From NCBI RefSeq assembly GCF_020921035.1, contig NC_063157.1:24445015-24509014 (forward strand): a DNA stretch of 64,000 nucleotides. The letters run 5' to 3'. Below the pieces are notes generated by a model. It was given only the letters and a program-made list of their open reading frames with translations, was not told where the DNA came from and did no database searches. The DNA comes from Rhodamnia argentea (taxonomy: Eukaryota; Streptophyta; Magnoliopsida; Myrtales; Myrtaceae). The position numbers and the translations under genes were made by a program. Shown piece after piece: positions 1 through 10,040 of the stretch. Position 1 is the stretch's first letter. Every line of letters starts with the position of its first letter.

Positions 1-4
1 CTAA

Positions 5-439
5 GGGTGCGTATGGTAACGTTTCTGTTCCCGGAACAACTTTTGGAACATAAACACTTTTTTTCGTTTCTGTTCCCGGCTACGATTTTTAGGAACGTAA
101 ACGCGTTTGGTAACTTCAAAAAAAAAATGTGTTCAAAAGCTTTGATAAAAAGTCGTCGTCTTTGAAAGTGTGAAGGAGTAGTCCAGGAACAGAGGGTTGC
201 AAAAAGTGTTCCTCTTGCGTTATAAAATGTGTTCAAAAGCTTTGATAAAAGTGTTCCGGGAATAAAGAAACAAGTATTTTTTGCTTCTCGTTTCTGCTCC
301 AAAAGTGTTCCCATTTCTGAAAAGTGTTCCCGGAACACTTTGGGAACACTTTTTTACCATACGCGTTTCCGTTCCCAAAGTGTTCAGGGAACACTTTGGG
401 AACCGAAACACTTTTTCCGGAGCGTTACAATACGCACCC
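5..439. mobile_element. Tourist-like MITE (PIF/Harbinger type)
   Basis: The ends are inverted repeats: GGGTGCGTATGGTAACG on the left and its near complement CGTTACAATACGCACCC on the right. Both sides are flanked by the 3-bp direct repeat TAA (2-4 and 440-442). A TAA/TTA target duplication with a GGG-type terminus is characteristic of PIF/Harbinger elements. The interior is made of repeated GTTCCCGGAAC-like dyads and has no coding capacity. The short open frames across it are by-products of this repetition. Confidence 0.8.
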
Positions 440-442
440 TAA

Positions 443-1300
443 GTCAACAGACTCTAAGTCAACCTCAAGTCAGCGGATTGTGGTGGGCTCAGAAGTCGGC
501 GGATCTTCGTCGTCGTTTCTTATTTGATTCGGGCAAGAAGTCGTCGTTCGTTTCTCAGCTTTTTTTTTGGTGAACTTGACTTAAAAGGAGGAAGGAGCCG
601 AGAAGGCAACCTGCACGTCCCACGCTCCAACTTGGCATTCACGGCGGAAGAAGGATATAAGAAAAAATGGTTCAATAATCGGGCTCCGTTTGTTTCGCGG
701 GAGAATGAATCATTTGAAAAATATTTTCTTTAAAATAATAGCTTGAGTCACTTGAAATAATTGGTCGATTTACCATGTTCCCATTCTCCACAGCAATTTC
801 GTGGACGGCAAAATAATTTTTGTCCGTTCATTTTTTGTAAGTTATAGAAGCGATCATTTACGGAAAAATATTTTTCAAATCATTCATTTTCCGTCTCTCT
901 CACTCTCTCTCTCTCCCTCCATGCACTTGAAAGCTAAGAGAAGGAAATGAAAATGATTAAAAACTAGAAGCAAATCTAATGATTGTAGACAGAGCTGAAG
1001 CATGGTTACGAAGTTAAGGAAGCTTAATAACGATAATATCTTCAAATTAACTTCATTTGATTAACGAATTCCTAAAAGGTACACGATTGACTAAGGCTGC
1101 AGAAGCAGCTACAACTGGAAGAGAAACTCCATCCATTCTAAAAGGAATGAAGTGCTCCCGCCACCCATGCGTGCCCTGTTCGCCAACGTTCTTCCAAGAA
1201 CGCCGAAATGATGATCATCAGAAGATTAGCAAGTGATGAAGAAATTGGAAAACCCAAGACTAATGATGAAAAGCTGAGCTTTCCCGTCAATTTCTGCAGA
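443..1300. other. intergenic, 3' side of the LEA-2 gene
   Basis: This stretch is AT-rich with a pyrimidine-rich CT tract near 895-920. No conserved protein, RNA gene or complete repeat was recognised. The last part probably holds the 3' UTR of the minus-strand gene ending at 1301. Confidence 0.4.
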
Positions 1301-1939
1301 TTAAGCGAAGCCAGCCCTGCAATCCTTCCCTCCTTCTTTTAACTCCCCCGTTTGTGTCGACGGCGAAATCCCGATGGTCAAATGCCCGCATCCAACCTTC
1401 ACCGTTGCTTGCTTGCTCGGCCAATACCCGTGCATGAACTTGACCGTAACCTTCATCCTCACCAACATCACCGCCGACCCTTGAGTGAACTGATATAGCC
1501 TCTTCATTCTCCTTCCGCGGCCAGGCGGCAGGCCTGCTTCCGCCACGACCGTGAGGGCTCGGTGGCCCCTCTTGCTGATGTAATTTTCTGATGGTAATGT
1601 GTCGTTGTGGCTCGAGAGAGGGAGCCTGTGACCGTGTTGAAATAGCGCGACAAAGAGGTCGACGTCCTGGATGGCCAGGGCGAGTTTCTTGTTGGGGTTG
1701 GACGCGGTGAGCAGGATTCTGATGTGGAGTTTCAGAGGAGGGGACGAGATGTCGGAGGCGTTGGGGAGGCCGGAGAGGGAGAGGGAGTCGAGCCGGAACG
1801 TGGGAGGGTGAGGGTTCAGGACGAGCCACGCGATGGCGACGACCGCGCCCATCAAGACAACAAGGAGGACCAGCGACTGCATTGTACGGAAGATGATTTC
1901 GAAGGGTCCGGAGGAGGGGGCGGGGGCGGGGGCAGGGGA

Positions 1940-1977
<38 letters not shown>

Positions 1978-1984
1978 ACTCCAT
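1301..1984 (-). CDS. LEA-2 / NDR1-HIN1-like (NHL) membrane protein
   Basis: This intronless gene encodes about 227 aa. Residues 1-26 are an Ala tract (around a dozen Ala, from a GCC/GCG repeat) followed by Ala-Pro pairs. A single hydrophobic segment lies at about 37-57 (LVLLVVLMGAVVAIAWLVL). After it comes a lumenal or apoplastic LEA-2 (LEA14-like) beta-sandwich region with the typical RLDSLSLSGL and LLTASNPNKKLAL stretches. This is the architecture of plant NHL / LEA hydroxyproline-rich glycoprotein family proteins, which are plasma-membrane proteins linked to stress and pathogen responses. I chose the ATG at 1984 because the longer frame to 2053 starts at GTG and would run almost into a TATA box (2061-2067). 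The exact biochemical role is unknown. Confidence 0.85.
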
Positions 1985-2060
1985 TGGGAGAAAACGACTC
2001 TGGTGCCCGAAAGCGTTGAAGGAGGAGGCGATGGGGAAAGAAATTGGGTTCACGACATGG

Positions 2061-2067
2061 TTTTATA
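2061..2067 (-). promoter_or_regulatory. TATA box of the LEA-2 gene
   Basis: The minus strand reads TATAAAA about 77 bp upstream of the chosen ATG. This fits a transcription start near 2035 and a short 5' UTR. It also argues against using the GTG frame extension to 2053. Confidence 0.55.
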
Positions 2068-2069
2068 AC

Positions 2070-3017
2070 AAGGGTAAGGGAAATTAATGAACAAAGAAAA
2101 TTTTTTGACGAAGCCGCGTCTGGGCAGATTCGTGGCTTCTTAACATTGTACTTTCGGAGGAAACGAGGGAGGCGAGAGAACGCCGTAGCTGGCCACTGAC
2201 GCGTACGATTGAAGAGTAATATTCACATGGGATTTCTCCTCTTGGGGGAGTAATTCTAGAGTTTCGGATCATGCGTCCTGAACCGATACATAACGCGACC
2301 AGCTTTCGATTTTGCTTCACACTCGTCGCGAGCCTATTTTTTCGGAGTACGATCTAGCGACTTACCTTCTGTTCTTAGCTTCGTAACTTTAAAAGTTATT
2401 TTTTAGGATTTGAAGTTGTGAACTTTAATTGATGTTGGTAAGGATTTGCAGGACAGCTGTCGATTATTTTAAAAGATTGAGCAGATATACGAAGGTGCGA
2501 TTTAATATTTGAAATATCCTAACAAAGTCGAACGATTCGGAAATATTTTTTGACAATCGATAATTCTTGAAAATCAGAGGAATTTGGTTACACGCTGGTA
2601 AAGAGATTTATTATTCGTTTCACTAGGCCGAGTCATCACGTAAAAAAGCTAAAGTCCCCTCGTTTATGTGGAAGAAGCGAGTGGGTTGGACTCGGACGGT
2701 AATCTGTCCTCATTAAGGCACGAGACGAGAAAGTTCCATGCACACGTGCGTTGACTTCCTCTTACACTCGGCTCTTCGTCGCTTCACTCGCCATGTGGCT
2801 CTGACTTCGAGCCTATGTCAGCGGAGGGAGGGGGCGCGTTGCGTTTAGAATCTACTGGAAGGAGAGAATACTCGGCGCGTCTGTTGGCACATCACGTGGC
2901 TTACAGTCATCCTAGTCAGATCCACTAAAGGAGCGACACGTGAACGAAAAAACGAAAACTTAAAATCCGGCCGCATATTGTAGGCTGCAAAAGTCCGGAA
3001 CAGTAAAATCATTGCAT
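2070..3017. other. upstream intergenic region of the LEA-2 gene
   Basis: No gene is recognised. Apart from the TATA box and ACGT motifs annotated separately, the region is unremarkable single-copy-looking sequence and is more GC-rich between 2640 and 2960. Confidence 0.4.
2744..2942. promoter_or_regulatory. cluster of ACGT-core (G-box/ABRE-like) motifs
   Basis: Three ACGTG motifs lie 760-960 bp upstream of the LEA-2 ATG: CACACGTG (core 2744-2748), CACGTGG (2893-2899) and CACGTG (2937-2942). A TTGAC W-box core follows at 2751. In plants such cores bind bZIP/bHLH and WRKY factors and fit stress regulation. Their link to this gene is inferred from position only. Confidence 0.35.
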
Positions 3018-3345
3018 CGATCGATGCAAATTCAATCTTAAATCTTTTAATTTGATCAATTTAGCTTTAAAATTTTTACATCCGTATCAATTAAATTCAT
3101 CTGACCAACTTTAATCAGAAATCGCCGACATCGATACCGATTGTCCTATGTGGCGAGTCAAGACCGACTTTGATATATATATTTTTTACAGTTTTTAAAA
3201 AAAGTTAAAATTTTAATTATTTTTTCATTTTTACTTTTTCTTATTTTTTATAATTATTTAAAAAATTGAATTTTAAGTACTTTATTCTTCTTTTTACTTT
3301 TTTCTTAGTTTTTTAAATTTTTAATTTTTTTTCCTTGTAGCCCCA
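3018..3345. mobile_element. one arm of a foldback MITE
   Basis: The segment is clearly related to the left arm of the foldback element at 46257-47062. It has the same order: AAATTCAATC, then a GATCAATTTAG-type stretch, then a CATCTGACCAACTTTAATCAGAAATCG stretch (shown here in outline) and a GTGG segment. The right arm is missing and the copy stops at the hAT-like element that begins at 3348. Confidence 0.5.
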
Positions 3346-3347
3346 AT

Positions 3348-4350
3348 TAGGGGTGGGCAAAAAATTCGGAATCCACCCGAGCCGGACTGTACCAAGCCGA
3401 CTAGTTTTGGGTGATTAATATCAAGTACCGGTTCGATTCTTAGTTCTAATTCGCTAGAACCAACGAGTACGGTCCGATTTTTTATTTCAAGTGTGAACCA
3501 TCCACCCGGATCAATCGACTCGGACCTATCTATATAATATATCTCTTATGATCTGATGATTTGTTGGGCCCATGACAATCTAGTTAAAGGCGTATCCTCC
3601 AAGAGATAGCTACTGCATTGCTAAAAGCTGGGTGCACATAAATATGATGATGAATCTGTTGACGGAATGCTTCAAGATGAATTACATTTGTCATATACTA
3701 TGTCCATCGCTTTTTTGGGTTTACGTGTTTCCTTTTATGTGCTTCTTCTATCTTAATTAGAAGCATGACGGCAAAGAGACTGGCTTTTTGTTTGTGAGAG
3801 TTGATGGGGTCCATTTTAATAATTCGAGCAAAATGTTTTTAGTAAAGAGGTCATTATTACTTGATAGGACCAATTCCATAGACTCATCCAAGAACCGAAT
3901 TTGATCGGTGGTTTGGTTTTCGGATGGGTCCATGAAACAAGTGGGCAGTTCACGATTTTCCTTTTGCGAAACCGGTCCCTAGCAGGCGGTGCAAGGTTCT
4001 AGGATGGAAACCACCCATCCTAGAATTAGACATGGCCGGTTTGGCCGAACCACTGGTTCCAATTCAAGAAACGGCAGTTCCGGTTTCATGAAAAGGTGGA
4101 ACCGGTGGTTCCGGGCTGATTCTAGTTCCGGTTCGGAACCGTCAATTTCCCCAAGCCTCCCCCTTTTTTTGTTTTTTTTTCTTTGAAAAAAAGGGTTTCA
4201 ACCGGCGGTTCCGAGTTGGAACCGTGGGCCCGATCAACGGGCCGGTTCCGGGCCCCTGGTTCCGGATCGGAACCGTGGGCCCCATCAACAAGCCGGTTCC
4301 GGGCCCCACAGTTCCATTTGGCCATGTTTACCTAGAACCGATCACCCCTA
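3348..4350. mobile_element. hAT-like non-autonomous element
   Basis: The termini are TAGGGGTGGGCAA and the inverted GATCACCCCTA. The flanking 8-bp direct repeats match at 6 of 8 positions (GCCCCAAT, 3340-3347; ACTCCAAT, 4351-4358). An 8-bp target duplication with TAGGG-type ends is a hallmark of hAT transposons. The interior is rich in GGAACCG/CGGTTCC motifs and encodes no transposase. An inner dyad (ACATGGCC near 4032 and GGCCATGT near 4320) suggests a second nested or composite unit. Confidence 0.65.
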
Positions 4351-4358
4351 ACTCCAAT

Positions 4359-5109
4359 GGCTATGTGCGAGATAGCCCTCACCGGCCAAAATAAAATGAA
4401 AAAAAAGAAAAAAAAATTCGATTTAAAAAAATCATAGAAAATATCCACATCAACGTCGACCTTGTCATGTAGGACAACCGTCATCCACGTCAATCGATTT
4501 CCGGAGATGCTAGCGACTTTCCTGCACGACACAGGCACGACACTTGCACGGAGCTTAGAAATTTCTGACAAACAAGAAATGACTGGCTTCTTTCTCATCA
4601 GCACATATTGACACTTTGGGTAAGTTCCAGGAGAGAGTTTGCAAGCCTAATGGAAGTTTGTTTCTACTCGTTAATCTAAATCTAATAGTGACTGGGACCT
4701 TACTGTTTATGTCCTCTTCGTTTGGCAGCACAAAAGAAACATCATCCACCTGCATGTGACGATGAAACGTGGAGGTTGGTGAAGATTTCCAAAGATGGGA
4801 AATTACCCGCTAAACTGAATGAAGCAGGAATATACAAATGTTGCATATGCATGTCGGTATTCATATACAGTAAGAATTTTGGTCAATTTTATATCTAAAA
4901 TAAATCGAGGTGTCGTGAAGAACGAGATTGAAATGAAGAATTCTCATGTGGAGTCAGATTTATATGAATAAATTGATGGAACAGATTTGGTGCGTGGCAC
5001 TATTCGTAGTGTTAATGGATGGTAGAAAGGCAGTATTCCAAGCTAAAAGTGTATTTGTTTGAGTAAAAGAATTTTTTTCTTAGATAGTTTTTTGGATTTT
5101 TATGTGTAG
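4359..5109. other. intergenic, no gene recognised
   Basis: This is AT-rich sequence with poly-A/T runs. Small open frames here have no recognisable protein features. Confidence 0.35.
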
Positions 5110-6002
5110 AAGGACACTAAGAGTGCTAATATTTGTATACGGCAGTCACTTTAGTGTCAATATTTTTTTTTTTATCATTTAAGTGTCAATTTTTTTGAAA
5201 AACGGTTATTTCAGTGCCAACTTCGATGAGTTTCGCTGAAAATCTAATGTGGCATCTACTTGGCTCGATGGAGCTTCCAAGTCAGCAATAAAAAAAAAAG
5301 CCAAAAGTTAAAAAACTAAAAAAAAAGCTAAAAAAATTAAAAAAATTTTGTTTTGCAGCGGCTAAGGCTTGGAAGCCCCGGTTGCCGCCACCTACCATCG
5401 CCGCCGATGGCCCGCGAGGGTGGCGGATGGCCGGCGACCCTCGCCGGCCGCAAGCAAGGCCTCACCGGGGATGACTGGGCCTCAGCCTTGCCCTTCCCCT
5501 TGCAAACTGGGTGAGGTTGAGTCTCACCCCAAATTTGTGAGGGCGAGGCCCCATCGGCCAACTCCCACCCTCGCGGGGCATTGCCGGCTATGGTGGGTGG
5601 CGGCTGCAGCTCGGAAGCCCTCGTTGCTGCAATAGATCGGTTGATCTCTTTCTTTCTTTGTGAATTTTTTTTAGTTATTTAGCCAATTTTTAAATTTAAT
5701 TTAAATTTTAAAAATATTTTAGCTTATTTTGTAGAAAAATATTACATGTGGCATCTACGTGGACTGATTTTTTAAAAGAAATTTGCCACGTGGATGCCTC
5801 GTGGACAGAATTTTTAAAAAAAATTCCAAATAATATAAATAAATAATGCCACGTGCGTTGATTGATTGGAATTGACACTAAAGTGATCATTTTTGGCTGA
5901 AATTGGCACGTTTTTTCTTCGATTTGGCACTTAAGTGATCAAAAAAAATATTGACACTAAAGTGAGCGTCATACATAAATATTGGCACTCCTAGTGTCCT
6001 TT
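5110..6002. mobile_element. foldback MITE with long terminal inverted repeats
   Basis: The left end (AAGGACACTAAGAGTGC, then TATTTGTATAC and CACTTTAGTGTCAATATT) is repeated inverted at the right end (AATATTGACACTAAAGTGAG through CTCCTAGTGTCCTT). The arms are at least 60 bp. The middle holds a GC-rich insert (5355-5640) with no convincing gene. Its terminal ACACTAGNAGTGCC-like block resembles the element at 62673-63048, which suggests a related Mutator-type family. I found no clear target duplication here. Confidence 0.65.
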
Positions 6003-6412
6003 TACCATTTTCATATGTTTGATCTGCTCGAAATGATCAATCAATAGAAGATCATTTACAATCAAAGAAAATGTACATATTTCAAATTAAGAAAATATAT
6101 TCCCTAATCTGAAAAATGAAGTATATTAAAATTATTTTTCTTAGATAAATTCATCCTAATTATACGCAAGAAAAGCATTAAGTTCGAAATTGCTAGCTGG
6201 GCAGAGCCAAAAGAAAAGACAACCCCCCATCAGTCAATCCTAAAATTTGTCTTTGGCAATGACACTGGCCATATCAAAGACAAGGGCAGTGGCGTCATCG
6301 ACAATCTTAGTATCTTATTTCTTCCCCCCAATCATCTCCAAATCTCTCTCTCGATTTGCTCGACTCTTGTCAAAATCATGAATTACACCGTGCATTTGAG
6401 TTAATAGTTTAA

Positions 6413-7061
6413 GGATTAAGCTAGGCGGACCGTCCCACCAATTCGGACGGTATCAAATTTGGACCACAAATTTTTTTTTGGTGAAACCAGGCCGATCAGG
6501 TTTCATCAGTTTGACCGCCTCATTGTTTTTTTTTTAACTGTAAGCTAAAATTAGGAAATAAAATTATAAACGAGGAATTTTGATTAATAAGCATATCTGT
6601 TGAATATATGGTGCGTAATGTTAGACGTGGGATTTTGGTTGGCAAGCATATCATGCAGTTATGAGATGTGTACATGTTAGAAGTGGACTTTTAGCTGACA
6701 AACATATCACACGGATATATAGTGCGTACATGTTAGATTTGAACTTTATATCATACGAATATATGGTACGTACATATCATACGTGGACTTTTGGCTGACA
6801 AACATATCACGCAAATATATATGCGTATATATCAGACATAGACTTTTAGCCGACAAACATATCACATGAATATTTGATGCGCGTTGTTCCGTCTTTTTTA
6901 TCGTTGATTGTATGGGTTCTCTTATAATTTTATCTTTTAATTTTAGCATAAAATTGAAAAAAAAAATGAAAGTGAAAATGATGAAACACCAAAAGAAATT
7001 GAGGTCAGAATTGGACCATCCCACCGCCAGAATTGGTGGGACGGTCGTCGTAGCTTTTTCC
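6413..7061. mobile_element. Mutator-type MITE with perfect 9-bp target duplication
   Basis: The inverted ends are GGATTAAGCTAGGCGGACCG and GGAAAAAGCTACGACGACCG, continuing into TCCCACCAATTC. They are flanked by a perfect 9-bp direct repeat ATAGTTTAA (6404-6412 and 7062-7070). A 9-bp duplication with extended inverted repeats is typical of Mutator-like elements. Most of the interior is a decayed minisatellite. There is no transposase coding. Confidence 0.85.
6590..6885. repeat. degenerate ~60 bp tandem repeat inside the MITE
   Basis: About five imperfect copies carry the order: GGACTTTTAGCTGACAAACA, then TATCACACG, AATATATGGTGCGTACATGT and TAGA. Unit lengths vary (roughly 55-65 bp) and the copies have diverged. 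The array lies wholly between the inverted repeats of the surrounding element. Confidence 0.7.
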
Positions 7062-7070
7062 ATAGTTTAA

Positions 7071-8130
7071 TTAGTACGTGGTACGTGCATTAATGGCACA
7101 ATACAAATTCAATTTTTATTTATAGGATTTTTTTTTATTTATGTCATTCATTTGGATTTCGACCCGTGTCTTATACGACCAATTGTATCACAAAATATTT
7201 CCTAATTCTAATGTGGATATATCTAGGTAAGCTACCTCGTTATCGATGGATGATTTCGTCGACATCAATGTGAAACTCATGAATGGCACTCTCAGCAGAG
7301 GTTTTAATTTATGAAAAAAATGCTCAGATAAAAAGATGCATTTCGTTCGTCCGCTCTTGGGATTTGCACTGCGAAAACGGTCATGTCTTTTTGGACGAGG
7401 AATTTATGTTTAGCTCGAGATAGTCGTGTTTGATCAACGCAGGATGTATTGGATCCAAAGGGAGATCGGGCTCTCTACTCTTTTAAGCAATTCGAAATGC
7501 AGATTGCGACTTATAAAAAGATACATTTATAGATGATCAATTGTGAATTGTCATTATAAAGCCATTATGCATATGATTCGGGAGGAAGGAGCAGGTGCTT
7601 CGTGCAGCTCGAACAATATTCAGCTGTTCATTTTTCAAGTACATGTAGATAACCTTTTTTCAATAGTGTAACCACTGGTAAGTAGTAAATATCGAACTTT
7701 TATAGTTGTAAGTACCAACGCACACCGAATGTCATCTAACATAAGCTCCATTTATTTTGCAGAAAATACACACTTTGTGAAATATTTTTTCACAAACTGA
7801 TTGCTTATATCACTTAAAAACAATGTGTTAATGCAAAATACCTTTCATTATTAAATAACAACCTATGTTTAAATATTTTTCGTAAATAATAAAAATAGTA
7901 TGGACTTTTATAAGCGATATAAATGATTATTTATAAAAAAAATTATTGTCTAAATCATTCAATTTTTTTTTTTTCAAATTCGCATGGTCGAACATTCGCA
8001 TTTAGAGAATTGCAACATTTTTTTTTTTAGCCAATCGATGCAGGCATTACATGAGACGTATCCACTATATATCTTCACGAGCTGACGACAGCATCGGGAT
8101 GGGAGTGTGCCTGTCAGTCCCGCTCAACTC
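7071..8130. other. intergenic, distal promoter side of the first CLE gene
   Basis: AT-rich sequence with no recognised gene or complete repeat. The last 100 bases lead into the CLE promoter. Confidence 0.35.
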
Positions 8131-8133
8131 AAC

Positions 8134-8144
8134 GCGGCGCCGTC
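8134..8144 (+). promoter_or_regulatory. conserved GCGGCGCCGTC box upstream of CLE gene 1
   Basis: This 11-mer lies 252 bp before the ATG of the CLE gene at 8386. An identical 11-mer lies 263 bp before the ATG of the CLE gene at 12049 (11786-11796), and ten of its bases remain upstream of the dead copy (24684-24693). Matching sequence and distance in two diverged paralogues suggest a retained cis element. The binding factor is not known. Confidence 0.4.
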
Positions 8145-8266
8145 AGCAGAGCAGATAGGATCGACGGAGAGCCGAGCCAATCACTGTCGATAAGGGAGCG
8201 AGAAATGGCTGCACCTGCAATAATGCCTTATTCCTTAGCTGCACGTCGTCTTCTTCGTCGTCGCTC

Positions 8267-8273
8267 TATAAAA
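8267..8273 (+). promoter_or_regulatory. TATA box of CLE gene 1
   Basis: TATAAAA in a GC-richer context, 119 bp upstream of the ATG at 8386. This predicts transcription from about 8300 and a 5' UTR of roughly 85 nt. Confidence 0.6.
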
Positions 8274-8385
8274 CGGCGACCCTTCCCATCCACTTTCCCT
8301 ACCGACCCTCCAAAGCCAAAACAACCTCCACCTGGTCTCCGCGGCTTGCCTGAGCAGTTACTGGGTACAGAGCTTCAAAACGAGA

Positions 8386-8912
8386 ATGATGTCTCGGTCG
8401 TCGAAGCTTGCCTACGTTGTTGTCGCCGTGATCTGCTGCTTCATGGCGGTGAAGGAAGCGCTTGCTTCCGGTTGGTGACGTGGTTTTTCTTTTTTCTTTC
8501 TTAACTTAGTTGTTGTTTTGTTCAGCATTTTACCTGAAGAAGAAATCTTCTGGTCACTTCGTGGTCTCTGATCCTCGGGAACTTTTCTTCTTCGTTTTTT
8601 GAATTGTCAGATTGCACCGTGTCCTGGAACGTCAACGGGTGTCGGGCTGCTTCTCCGGCGGCACGACACCGAAAGGTTCATTTCATATAACATAGTAAAA
8701 GAGTATACGGTTCTTCCCATGGCGAGAGGCTGAGACTTTGCTATTGTCTGCTTCCTTTCCCTACATTTTCTCTACCGCAGGTGTTGGTGAGGAGTGCTGC
8801 TGCGGGGAAGGGAGAGACAGTCGCAGGGAGATGGAAGCTGAGAGAGGTTCCGTTGGGCCCCGATCCTCTGCATCACCATGGGAGCCCTCCCGAGAAACCT
8901 CGCACTCCATAG
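8386..8912 (+). CDS. CLV3-like: CLAVATA3-type CLE signalling peptide precursor, copy 1
   Basis: I assembled three exons: 8386-8470, 8611-8675 and 8781-8912. All introns are GT-AG with phases 1 and 0, giving 93 aa. Residues 1-28 are a signal peptide (hydrophobic core LAYVVVAVICCFMAV), so the product enters the secretory pathway. Exon 2 begins with DCTV and includes a second Cys. Exon 3 ends with the CLE box REVPLGPDPLHH, followed by HGSPPEKPRTP. Two introns and a Pro-rich tail after HHH are as in Arabidopsis CLV3 (core RTVPSGPDPLHHH). CLE peptides are processed to 12-13 residues, with hydroxyproline at positions 4 and 7, and are sensed by CLV1-family LRR kinases to limit WUSCHEL and meristem size. 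Leu at position 5, where Ser/Thr is usual, is odd. The 99-aa frame starting at 8205 overlaps exon 1 in another phase and is not the product. Confidence 0.88.
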
Positions 8913-9729
8913 CCAAAATGGCGCCCATGCAAAACCCTAATAGCTCTACTTCATACGCGTGCCTCTCTGTTTTCTCTTCCCATCTCGTTTGATGAGTCGG
9001 AAACCAAATCGTCTGTAAGTCACGCCCAGTTCTGCACTATAGGATGTGATGTGTAGGTGTCGGGTTGGTTTGTCCCTTTTTTGCGGGGTGTCTAAGGAAG
9101 GAGTCTTTCGCTCAGCTTCCTTATAGTTTCATCGATCGCGTAGACTGGTTTTTTGCCCGCAGTGTTGCAGGAGCGATAGCTATATACATAATCACGTTTC
9201 ACCTTGCTTCATTTTACGTGCATACACACGCATTATCATGTTCTTCTCAGTGTCACGCACTATACTTCACTGCGTAGAATCGGATCACAATGAACAAATG
9301 ATATGTGATGTGAAATGGAGCTAATTTGAGATTTGGACCTCTCCCGCATGCAAACCATACCTTGAGGATCACGATTCTATAACGTGCATACTTAATTTAC
9401 AAGATTTCTGTTCAGACAAAACGGTATAGAAAATGTAACATACCTATTGAATAGCTTGAACAAACAACGTCGGAAATGTTAAAACCCCTTTTAAAATAAG
9501 TCTGTCACGTAACATTTAGATGGACGTGTTCGGTGAAGATGAGAATGATTTTTGGTACGCAACAACTTTTGCAAACACATGTAAAAAGTGAAAATATCTG
9601 GTGCTGCTTCTGATCCAATAGTAGGTATCCATATCCCATTGTCGTTGGATTCCATCAACATGAGAGCAACGATATAGGTCCAGGTTCGCGAGTTTTCATT
9701 TACATAAAAACGACTGTTCAATATAATCT
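8913..9729. other. 3' flank of CLE gene 1
   Basis: The first part probably includes the 3' UTR. No further exon, gene or repeat is recognised up to the minisatellite. Confidence 0.35.
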
Positions 9730-10040
9730 ATGTGTTTCAAACCATGCAAACTGCCAATGGACGAAATTTTTTTCCAAACCTTGAGAAGTTCGAACGGACA
9801 AAACTTTTGTTCCAAACCTTGCGAATTACCAATGGACACAACTTTTGTTTCAACCTTGCCAAGTACGAATGGACACGTCTTTTGTTCCAAAGCTTGCGAA
9901 GTATCAATAGACACAACTTTTATTCCAAAAATTGCGAAATGTCAATGGACACAAATTTTGTTACGAACCTTGCAAAGTGCCCCATTGGGCAGGACTTTTT
10001 ATCCAAACTTGCCAAGTATCAATGGACACAACTTTTAGTC
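9730..10040. repeat. 37-38 bp minisatellite, about 8 units
   Basis: The consensus runs CCAATGGACACAACTTTTGT, TCCAAACCTTGCGAAGTA. The CAATGG word or its variants recur at 9755, 9792, 9830, 9867, 9905, 9943, 9983 and 10020, so the period is 37-40 bp. Because the period is close to, but not, a multiple of three and stops are rare, several overlapping open frames of up to 127 codons appear. These are artefacts and not genes. Confidence 0.85.

Noticed and set aside
1724-2068. Gly-rich open frame on the plus strand
   Set aside because: It is antisense to the LEA-2 gene. The Gly run is the complement of the GCC repeat encoding the Ala tract.
8205-8504. 99-codon frame starting MAAPAIMPYS
   Set aside because: It covers the TATA box and leader of CLE gene 1 and runs into intron 1 in a different phase. 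The spliced CLE reading explains the region better.
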